Positions 9,466 to 22,250 of a stretch of DNA of 64,000 nt are shown here, piece after piece. This stretch comes from Straminergon stramineum (taxonomy: Eukaryota > Streptophyta > Bryopsida > Hypnales > Calliergonaceae). A program made the translations under genes and the position numbers. The notes beneath the pieces are model-generated. The model made no database searches and had not been told where the DNA came from. It worked only from the letters and a program-made list of their open reading frames with translations. The stretch is from positions 11,162,501 to 11,226,500 of the forward strand of contig OY987269.1 of NCBI GenBank assembly GCA_963920665.1, written 5' to 3'. Position 1 is the first letter of the stretch. Each line of letters opens with the position of its first letter.

Positions 9466-11795
9466 GTTTCATGTGTTGGAATGTGCAGCTGGGCTTTGGA
9501 TGATTTGATTTCACATGAGTAAGTATTTGTACAGAAATGAGAGTTTCGTAAATAGACTGCACACAGACCTAGTTTGTTTTGCAGTTTGGTAGTGTAAGTT
9601 ATGTGATCAAGATGAGGATTCAGCAGTGTTGTGGACAATCTGTGATTTTCGATGGTCTTGGTGAACATTTTGTGCAATCGTATAAAGTCTCAGTGAACCT
9701 TTTTCTGTAACTTCTTCATGGCTGCAGTGCTGATCTTGCATGTTTACCAGTGAATTTGCAAATTGAAATTGAAATAGTAGGCTTGCACTTTCCTTGAATG
9801 ATGCCTGAGCTTATACAGAGACTGAACATCGCAGTTCTGTTGCAAACTTGATCATCACAGTGTTTCCTATAAGTCATCATTTTCAAGAATCTGTGAAAGT
9901 AAATTGAAGTTATTGGATGTTTTTTAAAGGTTTCGGGTCAAGGAACATCTTATAAGTACTAAGAAAATCTCTAAATGTTACAGAAGTGGAAAATGTTCAT
10001 CAAGGTGAGAAATTAAATTTAATCCTATAAGGATGGAGGAGCCTATGATCATGTTGTCAAACTGTCTTAAAGAATCCTTCAATCTATATGCCTATATATG
10101 AATGATTTGTTTTTGTTTTTGTGAGATGAAATGGCATGCCTTCAGTAATTAATAAAATGTTCATAATTTTGTGGAGATTTGAGATTACCATGAATTTGTG
10201 AAAAATTAGTGAAGAAAATTCATATTAAATATAAAATGCTCTTAAAATAGTGCTTGTAATATTTATTGTAGTTGTAAAGTGTAGAACATCATATCACAAA
10301 CTAAATTTCCTTTGAATTCTATATTTAGAAGCTTAGTCATAGAATTTTTCGGAATTTTTAAGCAAAGTAGAAATTATACTTTGTAAGGGTCATGTTGTTG
10401 GATTTTTTAATGTCAAAAAGTCAAAAACTCACTTCGATGGACAATGTGAAATATAATAGAAATAGGAAGTCAAGAATAACAAAATGAAATGTACAATGTC
10501 ATTAGAAAAAATATAATATGAATTTAGAAATTAACTAATGTAATTTAAATTTAAATCAAGAAATTGAATATATTGTTAAACAAGGTTTATATGAAAAACT
10601 ATACAAAACATATTCATATGCCATTATTATTAAAAACTATTGGATATTTTTAAGGCACTTTTTGGCCATGGCCATGATGATCTCCAAGATCATTTGCAAC
10701 ATCGAAAATAGTCTTGTGCATTAGCTAAGATTTTCACTCATTGAAGGACATGAAGTTCTTTTGAAATTAGGACTATATTCCTTCAATGAAAGCTACTTTA
10801 TTCTTGGGGCCAAGATAAGATAATAAAAAATTTGAACACTTCAATTGCCGAAGAGTTAGAAATAGTCTAATACAAGAGTTTAGAAATTTTCCAAGCAAAA
10901 GAATCTTCAATAATGTATAGATTGGAATGACTTTTACAAAAAATACGAACATGGAATAAGAAGGTTTGTCACTTGTGAATTTAAAGAACCAAAATAATCT
11001 CACTGTTTGAGGAACATAGCTTCATTACACTTATATAAGTGATGAATAGTACTCTATGTGAACCATCCTTATAAGGATAATTGAATGATTGTGAAATGCT
11101 CTCTTATGGATCATTTCAAAGTAAATTTGGGTTCAATGAATTCAAATTTGGATACAAATAGTTCAAATATAGGTTCCTTCATAAATATTTATGAAAAAAA
11201 AAAACATACTTTTAGTGGCAATTTTAGGTGACATCCACATGCCTTTATGTTAACAATAACATCAAATGTAGCATCAAGATGGCTCTATAAAGAACATAAG
11301 GCCTTTGAATTGGTTGTACGTTCTCACAACATTCCCAAAGACTACCACTTCAATTGGGTTTGTATGCAAATTGCAAGAGCAACTTTTCAACATGCATGTA
11401 ATATATTGCTAGAAAAGTCTTCAAAGTGTACTTCCTATGCTATAAAATCTACCTCCTAATTCTAAAAATAAAAAAGTACAACAAACCACCAAAAATCTAC
11501 TACTAAAGATTAAGAATGACAAGAACAACATAGAGAATGTAGGGATTATAAAAAATGGAATACAATGGACAGCAACCTTTTCAAGGCCCCAAATCCACTC
11601 TAAAATTTTCCAGAGTGGCTTTCGCCGTTCTTCCATCGACTCCATTCCTCTTTCATTCATCCTTCATTCATCCATACACAAAGGAACGGAATGGTAGTGT
11701 GAACACGGACCTCAAGAGAATGTTATGTACATCGGCTTTGCTTTGAGGTCTTGTTCGAGGTTTTGCATTTTAGGGTTGCACAAAATTCAGGAGCT
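9466..11795. other. AT-rich intergenic region
   Basis: The first few hundred bases are probably 3' UTR of the small gene. After about 9,900 the sequence becomes strongly AT-rich with only chance-like open frames. A weak inverted pair (ATCCTATAAGGATGG at 10022, inverted near 11063-11078) may bound a decayed element of about 1.06 kb. The last 200 bases before 11796, with TAGGGTT, look like the TIM21 promoter and leader. Confidence 0.5.
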
Positions 11796-13801
11796 ATGGC
11801 GGGGGCCCTGGTCCGGAAGGCGAGGACGTACCTCGCCTCCGGCGCTGTGCGAGCCTGGACTCCCTCAGTTTGGCAGCGTGTGCTTGCCGATCGAGCCGAC
11901 CTTGAGGTTGCCCGTAGATTTTCATCTTCTTCTTCGTCGTCGTCAGTGTCATCACTGTACCCCAAGCAGGAGCTGCTCGGTAATATCTCCTGGTTCAACA
12001 CTTCGCGTGCGCGTCCTCAATTGCTGAGGAAAGAGTCGATTGCATTACTTCTGCCACATTCCGTCCGCGGACTTGCTTCGCAGTCAGCTCCTCGGTTGCA
12101 ACGACAACAGTACCAGGATGAGGTGAGAAAGCAGCATTTGTAACCTTTTTGTATGTCCCAGTTACAGTCTGGCTTGTGAAATGATCGAATTTTTGGAAAT
12201 TAGATTGTAACCCAAAGGCCTTTGTTTTTGCGTTTCTAAGATCTAAGTAGTGATGCAAGTCTTCCGAGTGAAGGTCTTTCTGTAAGCAAGCGCCATCCTA
12301 ACTATATATGTCCTTTTTTCGCGATTATAGTTCGTCTAGCGTGTTTGAGAACCTTGTGAAGTGATCAAATTTTTGTATAGTTTCACTGTGAACCCTAATG
12401 CCTGTGTGGGAAGTTCTCACTAGTGAAACGATGAGTCTTGCAGAGTAAAGGTCTGTCCAAGCAAGCCGACGAAGATCCTTTTGATTCCCTCACTGACAAG
12501 ATCCCAGAGAGGCCTGTGAGTGTGGCCGAAGGTGCTTCCTACAGTTTAATCATTTTGGCAGGATTAGCTGTGGCCGCAGTTGCAGCTTATGCTGTTATGA
12601 AGGAGCTGATTTTTGAGCCGAAAGAGTATGCCAACGTTCACTTCATTTGTATTTTTTTGTATGGTGTATGAGCAGTCGCTATGTTACATGATATTTCGGA
12701 ATTTTGCTAGAACGTGATCACGTATGTGTTATGCCTCGATGCATTAGTTGAAATCTTTGTCTTCTTCTCCCAGCCAAGTCGATTTGCGCTCCGTTCCTCC
12801 TGGCAATTTCCTGACCTCTGCACTTCGAGTAGGGTATTCTCCAAATGCTCAAATGAACTGATCCCGACAAGTGCGGCCACTGAAAGGAAACTAGGAGCAA
12901 TATAGCACTTGCAAATCTATCTAAGGGAAACGTTTACGGTTATGGTTCAGATTGTTGTTGGAAATGCTGGATGTTTCAGGGACTTGTTTTGATATTATGT
13001 GATGTGATGTAGATACAAGATCTTCGGTAAGGCCTTGAATCGAGTTCAAAATGAGTCTCAGGTAAAGAACTTCTACTAGCACCATGTATCCTCCGAGTAG
13101 ATTTAGGTTTCATTAATAAAATATGTTTACGGTGACGTTATTCTGTTTCAAATTTGTAGTGGATAGCTCCCGACTCATTTTGTTGCAACGTGTGTTTCTT
13201 GTTTTATGAATTATGCACTGTCGTTCTTTTGTCTAGTGAAGTGAGTTCACGAGGTACATGTTAAGACACTGGCAGATCAGTAGGATAATCCTTGCTGATG
13301 TTGTTTTAAATGCAGGTGATTGTTCGGCTAGGAAGCCCGATAACAGGCTACGGTCAAGAAAGTAGGAATAGGGCTGCACGGCAACGAATATCAAACCGCA
13401 CCTATGTTGATGAGGATGGTGTTGAGCGTGTTGAGGTAAATTTTTAGAAGTCATTATTGTTTGCTATATGTAATAAGTCTTGATCAGTCCTTATAGTCGT
13501 TCTGCTCAATTTGTAGAGGGTATATTTCTAATTAGGAAATTTTAATAGTTTACCTCCTCCAATTTGAATCACAGAACCAGCTCTCGTTCAAATTATGATA
13601 GCTTACTTTGTGCTTTGACAGGTGATGTTTTACATTCGAGGACCTCAGGGAGCTGGAAAAGTGTATAGCGAAATGTTCAAAGACAAGGAAGACAACGCTT
13701 GGAAGTATACTTACTTGATAGTAGACATAACTTCACCATCTGCTACCCGACTAATGTTAGAGTCCTACATGCCAGCAATGCCTGGGCCAATTCGAGCCTG
13801 A
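11796..13801 (+). CDS. TIM21: Mitochondrial inner-membrane translocase subunit TIM21
   Basis: Five exons (11796-12122, 12444-12625, 13013-13061, 13316-13435, 13622-13801) close exactly to 285 residues. TIM21 is a single-pass component of the TIM23 presequence translocase; its C-terminal domain faces the intermembrane space and contacts the TOM complex and respiratory-chain subunits. Residues 1 to about 100 are Arg/Ser/Leu-rich with a poly-Ser run, typical of a mitochondrial presequence. A transmembrane helix lies at about 142-161 (within [19 protein letters not shown]), followed by [17 protein letters not shown] and the conserved [19 protein letters not shown] and [20 protein letters not shown] blocks. 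The start at 11796 is the first in-frame ATG. Introns 2 and 3 split at the conserved FEPKEY and ESQ positions. Assignment is firm; the N-terminus is only as certain as the presequence prediction. Confidence 0.95.
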
Positions 13802-15766
13802 TAAAATTTTCTGTCACTTTATCGAAATCAAGTCAATAAGCTTTCAAAGTGCTTGAGTTGTGTATTACTGGCTGCTGTTATAACACTGATGGAGTGCTTC
13901 ACTATGCTATGATGCAACTGCCTTGGTTCATTGACCCTAGAATTTACAGTCCTCTAAGGCTGAGGTGCAAGCTGTGAACTTCTCATAAATCGGGTTGGTT
14001 TATGACACTTTTAAGCTTCCAAAAGTTTTCGATTGGTTGTACAATTGTAAATTCCAATTGTACTGACCCATGGTCCCCGTAGCATTTCATCTTTTCATAC
14101 TTTTCGTGAGCAAGTGCTGTAAGCATGTCTTGGCTAAATCTTATTGAATGGAAATTGTCCTCTGTCACTTCTGGTGGTCGACGTTCACTTTGAAACATCC
14201 TCAGTTTTTAATTTGCATCGGAAATTCTTAGATACTGGTTCATGTTTGGCCCTTGTACTGAAAGATCTCTCCATAGCTCTGTCCATTGCACGAAAATGAC
14301 AAGAATCACAAAAATCATTCTCGGACATAAATTTAAGTGCTAAACCAAATACTGTAGCTTGCTAGTAGCTTAGGCACTTCCTTTTCCTCAAATTTGTTTA
14401 GTGGGTGTCACTCATTTTTAAGATTTTGAATCCAATCACAACATGACGCATGGCATAGTCTTCAAGAATGTTTTTATTTTTACTCTTATTTTGTCAATGC
14501 TAATACCGGTAGTAAGCTCAATCAACGTGTTTTTATTGGCAAAATTTTGCCAAATTCTTACCTGATTTTCAATATATATATATATAGTATAACAAAATGA
14601 AGTGTAGCAAATCTGCATTGTACTTTGCTAAAAAATCTATAAAAATATTTAAAATGAACATTGTATTGCAATTTGAAGTTCACCTTAAAACACTCGAGAG
14701 GCAAAAAAAAAACAGTCTTTCAATGACATTTAGCTTCTCTAAAAGATTGGAAAAAAGAATTTCTTTTTATCCAAATTTTTGTTTGGAACTTGGTTGAGCA
14801 ATTTTCAAAGAAGGTGGTTTTGGAAATCTTCTCTTTCTAGTATTGTTGACTTTTCTACATAGGAAGATGCTTAATCCATGGATAAACTCATGTAGTGTAT
14901 TTGTCAACTTCAAGCTCCTTACTCTTAATGTAAATTTGAGCCCAATAAATGAAATGAAGCTAATGAAGTGTTGTTTTCACTCTAACTTGAAATTTTGAAA
15001 GATTCTTAAAATTGAATATTTTATTGCAATTTGAACTTTGGTCCCATAACCATAATCTATGGATTTTCTAACTATAGGAAGATATGGTGATTGTTTTTAT
15101 TCTATGAGATTTTACACTCCTATTATAAAGAAAAGCATGGAGAAGTTTTTAGACCTTGTAAGCTAATTTTGTATTTGATATGAATTCTCTTCACTTTTCC
15201 ATCCCTAGCATTTTGGGGGTTAAAAACATCATTGTTTTTGAAGTGTATAGAAATTTGAAACCTGTACGTGTTGTAAATGACACAAATCAAATTTGGAATC
15301 ATTTGGCCATATAGATTGCAAGATTATAATATTTTTAGTGTTGAAAAAAAATGTTAACATTTTCCTAGAAACTTATTAGAGGTGAAATTTGATTTCTAAA
15401 CCTAATCAAATGAAAAAAATTTAAACTATAAGTTGCTTGAAAACCACCATACAAAAACATTGGTAAAGAAAAATATCATTCAAATGACTCAAAATATCAA
15501 AAAGTAGCAAAAAAGAGTTGCACCCCTTCTAGTGCAATGCTTCTTGGACACTCAGAACTTCTTGGATTGATATGAAGTTTTAACTTCACAAACCACACTA
15601 TTATAATTGCCCAACAATCTCAAAAAAAACTTATTGAAAATGGACACTATATGAAGAAGAAACAAGCCACCAAAGTCTATTGTAATTCAAAAATGTCTAA
15701 ATTTTGAACTTCGAATTGTTCCGAAACATTCAAAACAACTTGAATTAATGTGAAAGTTTTACCACA

Positions 15767-16667
15767 TTAACCCCTAAAAGTATTTGACTATGTTTTCACC
15801 AAAAATGCTCCAAAATTGTCATCTCTAGTACAAGTACCAAATTTTAGAAAAAATACATTTTTGGATAAATGTAACCGTAGGATCTTTTAGGAAGATAGTT
15901 TGGGAAGATGTGGAAAAAATTTCAGAAATTTTCACCGTTTGGATTGCAAGATATTAGCATTTGAAGTGACAAAAAGCCATTTTTTGGCCTTGTGAAAATC
16001 CGGGCAGATGCACTTCACAAGGTCAGATCGATATGAAAAAATGTCCAAAATGGTTGTAACTCTTTGGATTCATTCTCCAATTCATGTTGGCTACATGCTT
16101 GAAACTTTTTAGGTCATCTGGAATTGTACAACAAATTGTAAATAATTTATTTATGGAATTGAAAATTACCAATCCCAATGGTGAGATTGTTGTAATAAAC
16201 AATCTACACCTCAAGTTTTTATTTTTTTTCAAAAATATTAAAAATTGAGTTAAATAAAGGACTTCAAAGTTTATTTTAGAGTAGAGATTCCATTACTACC
16301 CACAAACTACCCACAACTAAAACTCTTCATAACTTTCATCTCATAAATCAAAATGGAATGATTCAAAGCTTTCCCTGTATATATAAATCAGGAAAATAAA
16401 TTTCAAATTTTTATTTTTACAAAAAGTGATTTTTAAAGAAGTTTTTTTTTCTGCCCCAACTACCCGCCGAGCAATGAAAACAACATATCATACTATAACT
16501 TTTTGACCATGTATTCAAAAGTTATGAAAATTGTTGGGCCTTAAAGCTACTCCTTGGGCACATATTCTGTGAAAATTTCAAAGAAAAAAAATAAAAATTT
16601 CATTCGTAGTGAGCTGCCCAAAATCGCTACGTTGCCAAAAAACAACATTTGGTCCTTTAGGGGTTAA
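15767..16667. mobile_element. TTAA-bounded putative DNA element, about 0.9 kb
   Basis: The left end reads TTAACCCCTAAAAG and the right end is its inverse, CTTTAGGGGTTAA. A TTAA tetranucleotide at both limits followed by CCC resembles piggyBac-type insertion. The interior is AT-rich without a transposase frame. Part of it (about 15870-15970) is related to 2206-2311. Confidence 0.45.
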
Positions 16668-16849
16668 CTAAACTTCAAGGGGAATCCAACCCAACAAATT
16701 TGATTGGAAACAAACATTGGATGAAGGAAATACAAGCCCCCAAAGTTGTAGCCTTCAAAAACCAAGTTGGTGAACTTGAATTGAACCCATAAACTTCATA
16801 TGGCTCTCAAAAAATCAGTACATCTTGAATTGATTTGAAAATTTTACTA

Positions 16850-17110
16850 CACAAATCTACACAAAATAGTGAAATTAGGTTGTCCCACACTTGGTTCTCA
16901 ATATTTTATACTTTATAAATATTTTCAATTATTGTATAAGAATGCATTGCTTTTGAATTAGGTATTGTTGTAATTGGGAATCATGAACCTCCATATGTAC
17001 AAATGAAAATACTTTTAGAAATATTTGTTGACTTTGATGGCTTGTAAAGTAACTTTCTTGATGTAAGGCAACCTAATTGTTAAGGCAACCTAATTTCACG
17101 AATTTGTGTA
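16850..17110. mobile_element. Dispersed inverted-repeat element, copy 1 (about 260 bp)
   Basis: The ends are inverted repeats around TACACAAAATAGTGAAATTA / TAATTTCACGAATTTGTGTA. The interior closely matches 34852-35106, including the shared blocks ATGAACCTCCAT, TTTGTTGACTTTGATGGCTT and the doubled GGCAACCTAAT near the right end. There is no coding capacity, so it is a MITE-like non-autonomous element. Confidence 0.75.
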
Positions 17111-17456
17111 TGGGAGAGAGTGCATATTTCTGAGCAAGTTTTACTGAATTTAGACACCGAATTTGGACACCAGATGCAAAAGTTTCCACTTCAAATTGCA
17201 TTTCCAAACTATGTTCGGACACTTTTAGTTTGGTCACGTTGGGTGCTAAGGGGTTTAAAAGATCACAATAATTTCAAATTTACACAAAAGAATCTAGAAT
17301 TTCTTACGTCTTATACTGTAGATGGCATGTGATTTCATCTCTGAAAAATAGAAATAAAAAATTTAAGAATAAGTAGTCACTTATGTACATACAGAGTGTA
17401 AGGATTCTTCACTGTATTTATGTGGTTGTTTTACTTTGAGAATATTTTGCATGCAA

Positions 17457-17839
17457 CAGTAGGGGTAGTCACAGTTCCTCCATCCTCTACATTTTCCACG
17501 GAGAATGGGGACATGCTTGTTAGCGGTTGGCTATCCACATGTGTTGTAAAAAGGAATATTTTTCTTGGAAGAAATTTTGTATGCGTCCATTCTTCTCCTC
17601 CAAAGGAGAAGAATGGACGCATACAAAATTCTTCCAAGAAGAATATTCTACTTTAGACTACACTATGGCTCCCCATTGGCTCCCATCGATTGTCCGCATT
17701 TCATCCTCCACATCTCATCATCTAAACAAATAAGAGGTGTTACACTTCCTTCACCCACAAATGCTTCCCATTGGTTCCAATTACATCTCATTTTCCAAGG
17801 AAAATTTTGATGGTGGAGGAACTGTGACTACCCCTAGTG
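17457..17839. mobile_element. CACTA-type miniature element with a large central hairpin
   Basis: The right terminus, read inverted, is CACTAGGGGTAGTCACAG; the left is CAGTAGGGGTAGTCACAG, one base different in the CACTA signature. Flanking triplets are CAA and CAT, a 2-of-3 match to a target duplication. The centre is a near-perfect palindrome of about 95 bp (about 17553-17649) whose arms share GAATATT, TTCTTGGAAGAA and GTATGCGTCCATTCTTCTCC and which turns at CTCCAAAGGAG. Confidence 0.65.
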
Positions 17840-18519
17840 CATCATTTTGAGGCTTCTTCCGGAGTGTACAGTAGTAATAAATCCAGGGGCATAATAAACA
17901 CAATTTTCTTATTCCTTGAGTTACATCCATCTAAGGTGTTATTAAGAAGTGGCATTAACTTATATCCAGAGAAGTACGGTTCCATTGAACAACATGCAAT
18001 ATCTTAGTGTCAGCGTGTCCAGTTGCTGACGAACGTTTCAGGTGAGAGGCCTTCGGATTAAAAATTACAGTTACCACATCCAAATAGTCCTTCGACCCCA
18101 TCTGATCTACAGATTATACATTAATAAATTTATCCAGAAAGCAACAGCTTTCTCAAAAGGGACGACCTACACTAAAAATTCCAACTGATTCAGTTCTTGT
18201 ACATGGTGTTTGTAAGTAGCAGGGCACTACTCCAGTCCATGGATCCAAACGTCGAAAATCCACCGAGCTTCAAGGTCCATGCCTCTTATCTATTTAAACC
18301 CCAAGAAAGTCAGTATCCACGATCGCGGTCCATCTCCACACCACAGCAGGTTCCACCTCAGATTTTCGATATGCCCACATGCTGAATCGATACTGGCAGC
18401 AAGTGTTGTGCCATAACGCACACAACAATGATGACGAGGACCGCCACCTGCCTTCCCTCGCTCAAAGAGTATATCCAACAGAGAAATATAACATAATGAA
18501 AATACACATGGCCTCGGGC

Positions 18520-21500
18520 CTAGTTGGACCAAACATGAACTAATCCATGCCGGTTCCCAGTATAAATCTCGTTCCTCTCTTCATCATAAAACAGAGCAGT
18601 AACATCCTCCAGCGCTTCCTGCACTGAACTTCTGATGTTTGAAGAGTTTGCTCGTGTTCGTGGACTGATGCTAACACTCGGGTCATCGGCCCTAATCTTC
18701 GCAAGGCATTTTCCAGTCAAGATGTTGCTGATGTTGATGGAACCAACTGCACCAACGACGCAAAGAATACTTACTACCCGAGAATGGTAATATCTAAAGG
18801 TAACTGAGCATTCAACTTGGTAAGGCCCCAACATTACATTGACTGCAGAACATGAGCAAAAAATCAGAAGCACTTCAATACTGCCACATCAAATACACAA
18901 AACGAAGACAGTACCTTCCTCAGCAGAGTTGTTTGGATGGGCTTTGCAGTAAGAGATGATGAGATCTTGTTCACTGGTGATATATATGTTATTTGTATTA
19001 CAGTCAGGATACCACAGCAAGTGATCCTCAAATGATGTAACAAGCTCTCCTCTGAAGTTCCACACGGCTACAGTCCTGTTGCGGAACGTAAGGAACAGCT
19101 GATTTTCATACAGGAATATGAATGCTGAGGGTGTCATGAATTCTGTTCTGCTTACTTCTGTCAGTTGAGAGTTTCTTACCTACGCAACACATCAGAAATC
19201 AGTAACTAGAAGGATTATACGAACAGGAAAACACAGAAAACGACTGGGGATGTACTCTCGGAACAAGAACCAGTGAAGTTGTCAAAAAACTAAAAACAAA
19301 TCAATCAAGCTTCGATAGCAATGAATGAAACTCACGTCAAGAATTTGGAGGTTCTCATTCTCTTGCTTGACAAGCAGCTTCTCATTGAACTGTTCAATGA
19401 AGTCTACTTTTTTGTTGCGATGTAGAAGGTGATTGAAGGCCTTGAGGACCGAACCATCTTCTATGGACAGAATCTTCAGAGGCACGTGGCTTTGTGCCCT
19501 GTCGAAGATGAGCAGCATAATCCCGGGGCTGGTAAAACACAACGTAATAAATCAGGAATTAAGCATCCTACAGCACAACATTATCAAATGAAAAATCACC
19601 ATGAACCAGTGCTAGTTCTTAGACAATAGCCCATTGCGGGTTGAAAAAATAAGTATCCAGAAGTAAGGAACAGATAAATACCTTATTTTAATCTCTTGCA
19701 CGTGCTCATCAGAAATAGAATACAGCATTGTATAGTTCTTCAAATCAAAGACCTTATAAATTCTGAAATCGCCATCCCACTTTTGAGTGTTAGAATACTA
19801 AACTTCTTTCTACCATGACTCTGCAGATCCAGCTGCATAGACCCAGCACTGATTCTACCTTACAATACAAAGATGTTTTCCGGCTATTCTTAACAAAATG
19901 AAACACAAACCACGGCAACTAAGTAAATCCAGCCAATTACCTGTCCTGTGCAGAATAGGTGAGGACCTTCCCATTGACATCATCAAACTCAACAAACCCG
20001 GGCCACCTCAGTGATTCTGACTCGAAAAGAGGAAACCCTGCATCAGGCTGGCCCCTACGGATATACCTGTTCAACCGAAAGATATTAATAGCGAGCACTG
20101 CAAATCATCGACTACAACAATTGGTTGGACGTCTTCGGAAGTGGTGAAACTATGGCTCGGCAAGATATCCAAGATCACTGATCTCTGAATTGAAATGGGA
20201 CTGTCCACATTCACTTACAGTCGACTACAACCTCCCACTTTGGAATTGCATACAAATTTCAGACATAGAGAACGAAATTGAATCAAACCGAAATGCCCCA
20301 AAAGATCTCTCCACATTTCCAAAATCACACTACAACACGTGTTGAAAGGCTTGAAGGACCCTCTACCATAGTTCACACATACCCACAAGACATCAATCAT
20401 GCTAACTTTCTATCAATCAACCTTTCACTGTTGAAAAACGAATGCTTACTCGATGGGGGTTGTCCTGCACTTCAAGGAGCTGAAATTATCAGAAGCGTAG
20501 ACAGACACAGTGATTAGTGAGTCATTGTTCTTGTTGTAGAACAGGCTGCGAATCACTTCATCGGCGCTGATGTTCAGAAAGCAGATCCTCTTGTTGGTAT
20601 CTGCAAGGACACCAAAAGACAACGTCAATGAACTCTGACCCCACAATGAACATTCTGGCTAATAAAAATGGAACTTCAGAGAAAGTATGGGCATAGGCCA
20701 GCGTCCAACCTCGACTAAAGGCCGCACATATCCCCGAATGGGTCAGTGCAAACACGGTATCTCGCGCAGCCACAATCTCTACAATTCTGGACCTCTTCTT
20801 CAAGAACGGCAGTTTCAAGAAATGATGCGCCTTGGGGTCATGCGTATCAAACTCCTCCTGGAAGCACCGAAAGGAAAACAGCAGCAGCACATTCAGAGCA
20901 GCGCACAAAATTCAATAACCAGCTCATTCCGTAATACGTAACGCAAAACTAGTCCGGTTAATGATCCCTTCTGGAACACAAATGTGCTCAGCTATCTACA
21001 GAGCTCTAAATAACCTCAGATTATTCTCTCAACAATGAGACACAATTCATACATCCGGTGACGCGGGTTTAAGCGGAACTCACGAAGAAAATAAATGATG
21101 TCAAAGCGAAATGGACTTCACAAAAAACATGGGCACTCAATGAAGCATTCCGTTTCCTACGAAGCGCAACCATCAAACAAAAAATCACACCAAAAGGATT
21201 CCAAAAAACGGGACATCCAAAAAAACAAGTGGACCCAAACATCAAGCCCTATTTCTAAACTTCCAACCTACTGGAAGATTGAAAGCGACGAAGAAACCAC
21301 AAGCAAAGAACGAGGGCTACATTCAGCATGGCAGATTTCCCAGGTACGAGCTGATACAACTTGTTTCGCGAAGTCGGCAGGCCCAAATGTCATCCACACC
21401 TCCACTTCTTCCCTCCATAGTACACAATAAAAAGACTCCAAGCACACTATCTATAGACCTTCCAACGACCTCAACAACCGAACCATTCACTATCCACAAC

Positions 21501-22250
21501 GTCATTTACATCCAAGAAAACAACAATAACAACCGTCTCAGCAAAATCAACAGCAGCGCACCTGCAAATGAAAATTCCAAACTTACATATGTCAAAGCGA
21601 ACTTCATTTCAGAGAAACATAGTTCAGCACTCACTGAAGCATTGCAACAAAAGATCACACCAAAAGGCTGCAAAAAGTAGAGGAATCAAAGAGAGAAAAG
21701 ACATCGACTCATGACAGGAGCATCCTTTCGTCGAACCCTATTTCCCTCGAATTATCAACCCATTGGAAAGATTACAAGCGGCAAAGAAACCACAGGCAAC
21801 AATGGAGGACTGCACTACGAAAGATTCTTTCCCAGGCATTTCTCGCATTTAGCTTGTCCAACTAAATACAAGAAGCTAACAAGCGAAAGTCTCGCCCCAA
21901 CCTCCTTCGTACTACACAATAAATACACTCCGATCACACTGCCTGCACAGCTAGCGTCACCCTCATCCACAGTTCACAAAATCGGATCAAATTCAAAATC
22001 CACACCTCCATTAGACGACTAAGAAAACAACAAACAACCCAATTCGCAAAAAAACCACCTGCAAGTGGAAGTTGCGAAACTTCTCCTGCGAGTTTGTCCG
22101 ATTAAACGCCCAGTTTCCCGCGCGACTAATCTCCCGCTTCAGCAGCTTGCGCACACAGTTCTTAGAGTCCTCCGGCCTGGGTCGTTTCCCGGCCACAATC
22201 CGGCGCCCTCCCGTCGGCCTCGGGCTGCTCTGCATCATCTTCGAATCCAT
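18520..22250 (-). CDS. WD40-like (transducin) conserved plant protein
   Basis: Eight exons on the minus strand (22250-22059, 20857-20710, 20600-20450, 20066-19941, 19762-19682, 19528-19336, 19179-18915, 18746-18520) close exactly to 460 residues. The chain is strongly similar, as I recall it, to a conserved land-plant protein annotated only as transducin/WD40 repeat-like; the function is unknown to me. Key blocks: NCVRKLLKREIS (31-42), RSRIVEIVAARDTVFALTHS, NKRICFLNISADEVIRSLFY, YKVFDLKNYTMLYSISDEHV, SHVPLKILSIEDGSVLKAF, VDFIEQFNEKLLVKQENENL, TVAVWNFRGELVTSFEDHLL, and the terminal NEIYTGNRHGLVHVWSN, with tryptophan-containing strand ends as in beta-propeller blades. There is no signal peptide or membrane segment. 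The start is the first in-frame ATG. Intron 1 (22058-20858) is 1.2 kb and contains an internal duplication; other introns are short. The gene model is firm, the function is not. Confidence 0.9.
21095..22000. repeat. Diverged tandem duplication inside intron 1 of the WD40-like gene
   Basis: The block beginning about 21095 and the block beginning about 21593 share, in the same order, AAAGCGAA, CACTCA(A/C)TGAAGCATT, AAAATCACACCAAAAGG / AAGATCACACCAAAAGG, CCCTATTTC, TGGAA(G)AGATT, AAAGAAACCACA(A/G)GCAA, TTTCCCAGG, TACACAATAAA and a CACAG/CACAA end. The period is about 500 bp. Several apparent plus-strand open frames here are chance frames in the repeat. Confidence 0.65.

Larger units (their letters stand above)
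13802..18519. other. Repeat-rich AT-rich intergenic region
   Basis: No gene recognised. The first few hundred bases are likely TIM21 3' UTR. The rest includes a TTAA-bounded element (15767-16667), one copy of a dispersed inverted-repeat element (about 16850-17110) and a CACTA-type hairpin element (17457-17839). The open frames between 17420 and 17810 are products of the hairpin arms rather than genes. Confidence 0.6.

Noticed and set aside
10022..11078. Transposon bounded by ATCCTATAAGGATGG
   Set aside because: The ends are themselves near-palindromes in AT-rich DNA and no target duplication was seen; noted only as a weak possibility.
17420..17810. Several overlapping frames on both strands
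   Set aside because: They are mirror images produced by the palindromic arms of the CACTA-type hairpin element.
21095..21680. Plus-strand frames of 111 and 133 codons
   Set aside because: They lie within intron 1 of the minus-strand gene and in a tandem duplication, and have low-complexity Lys/Ser/Thr composition.
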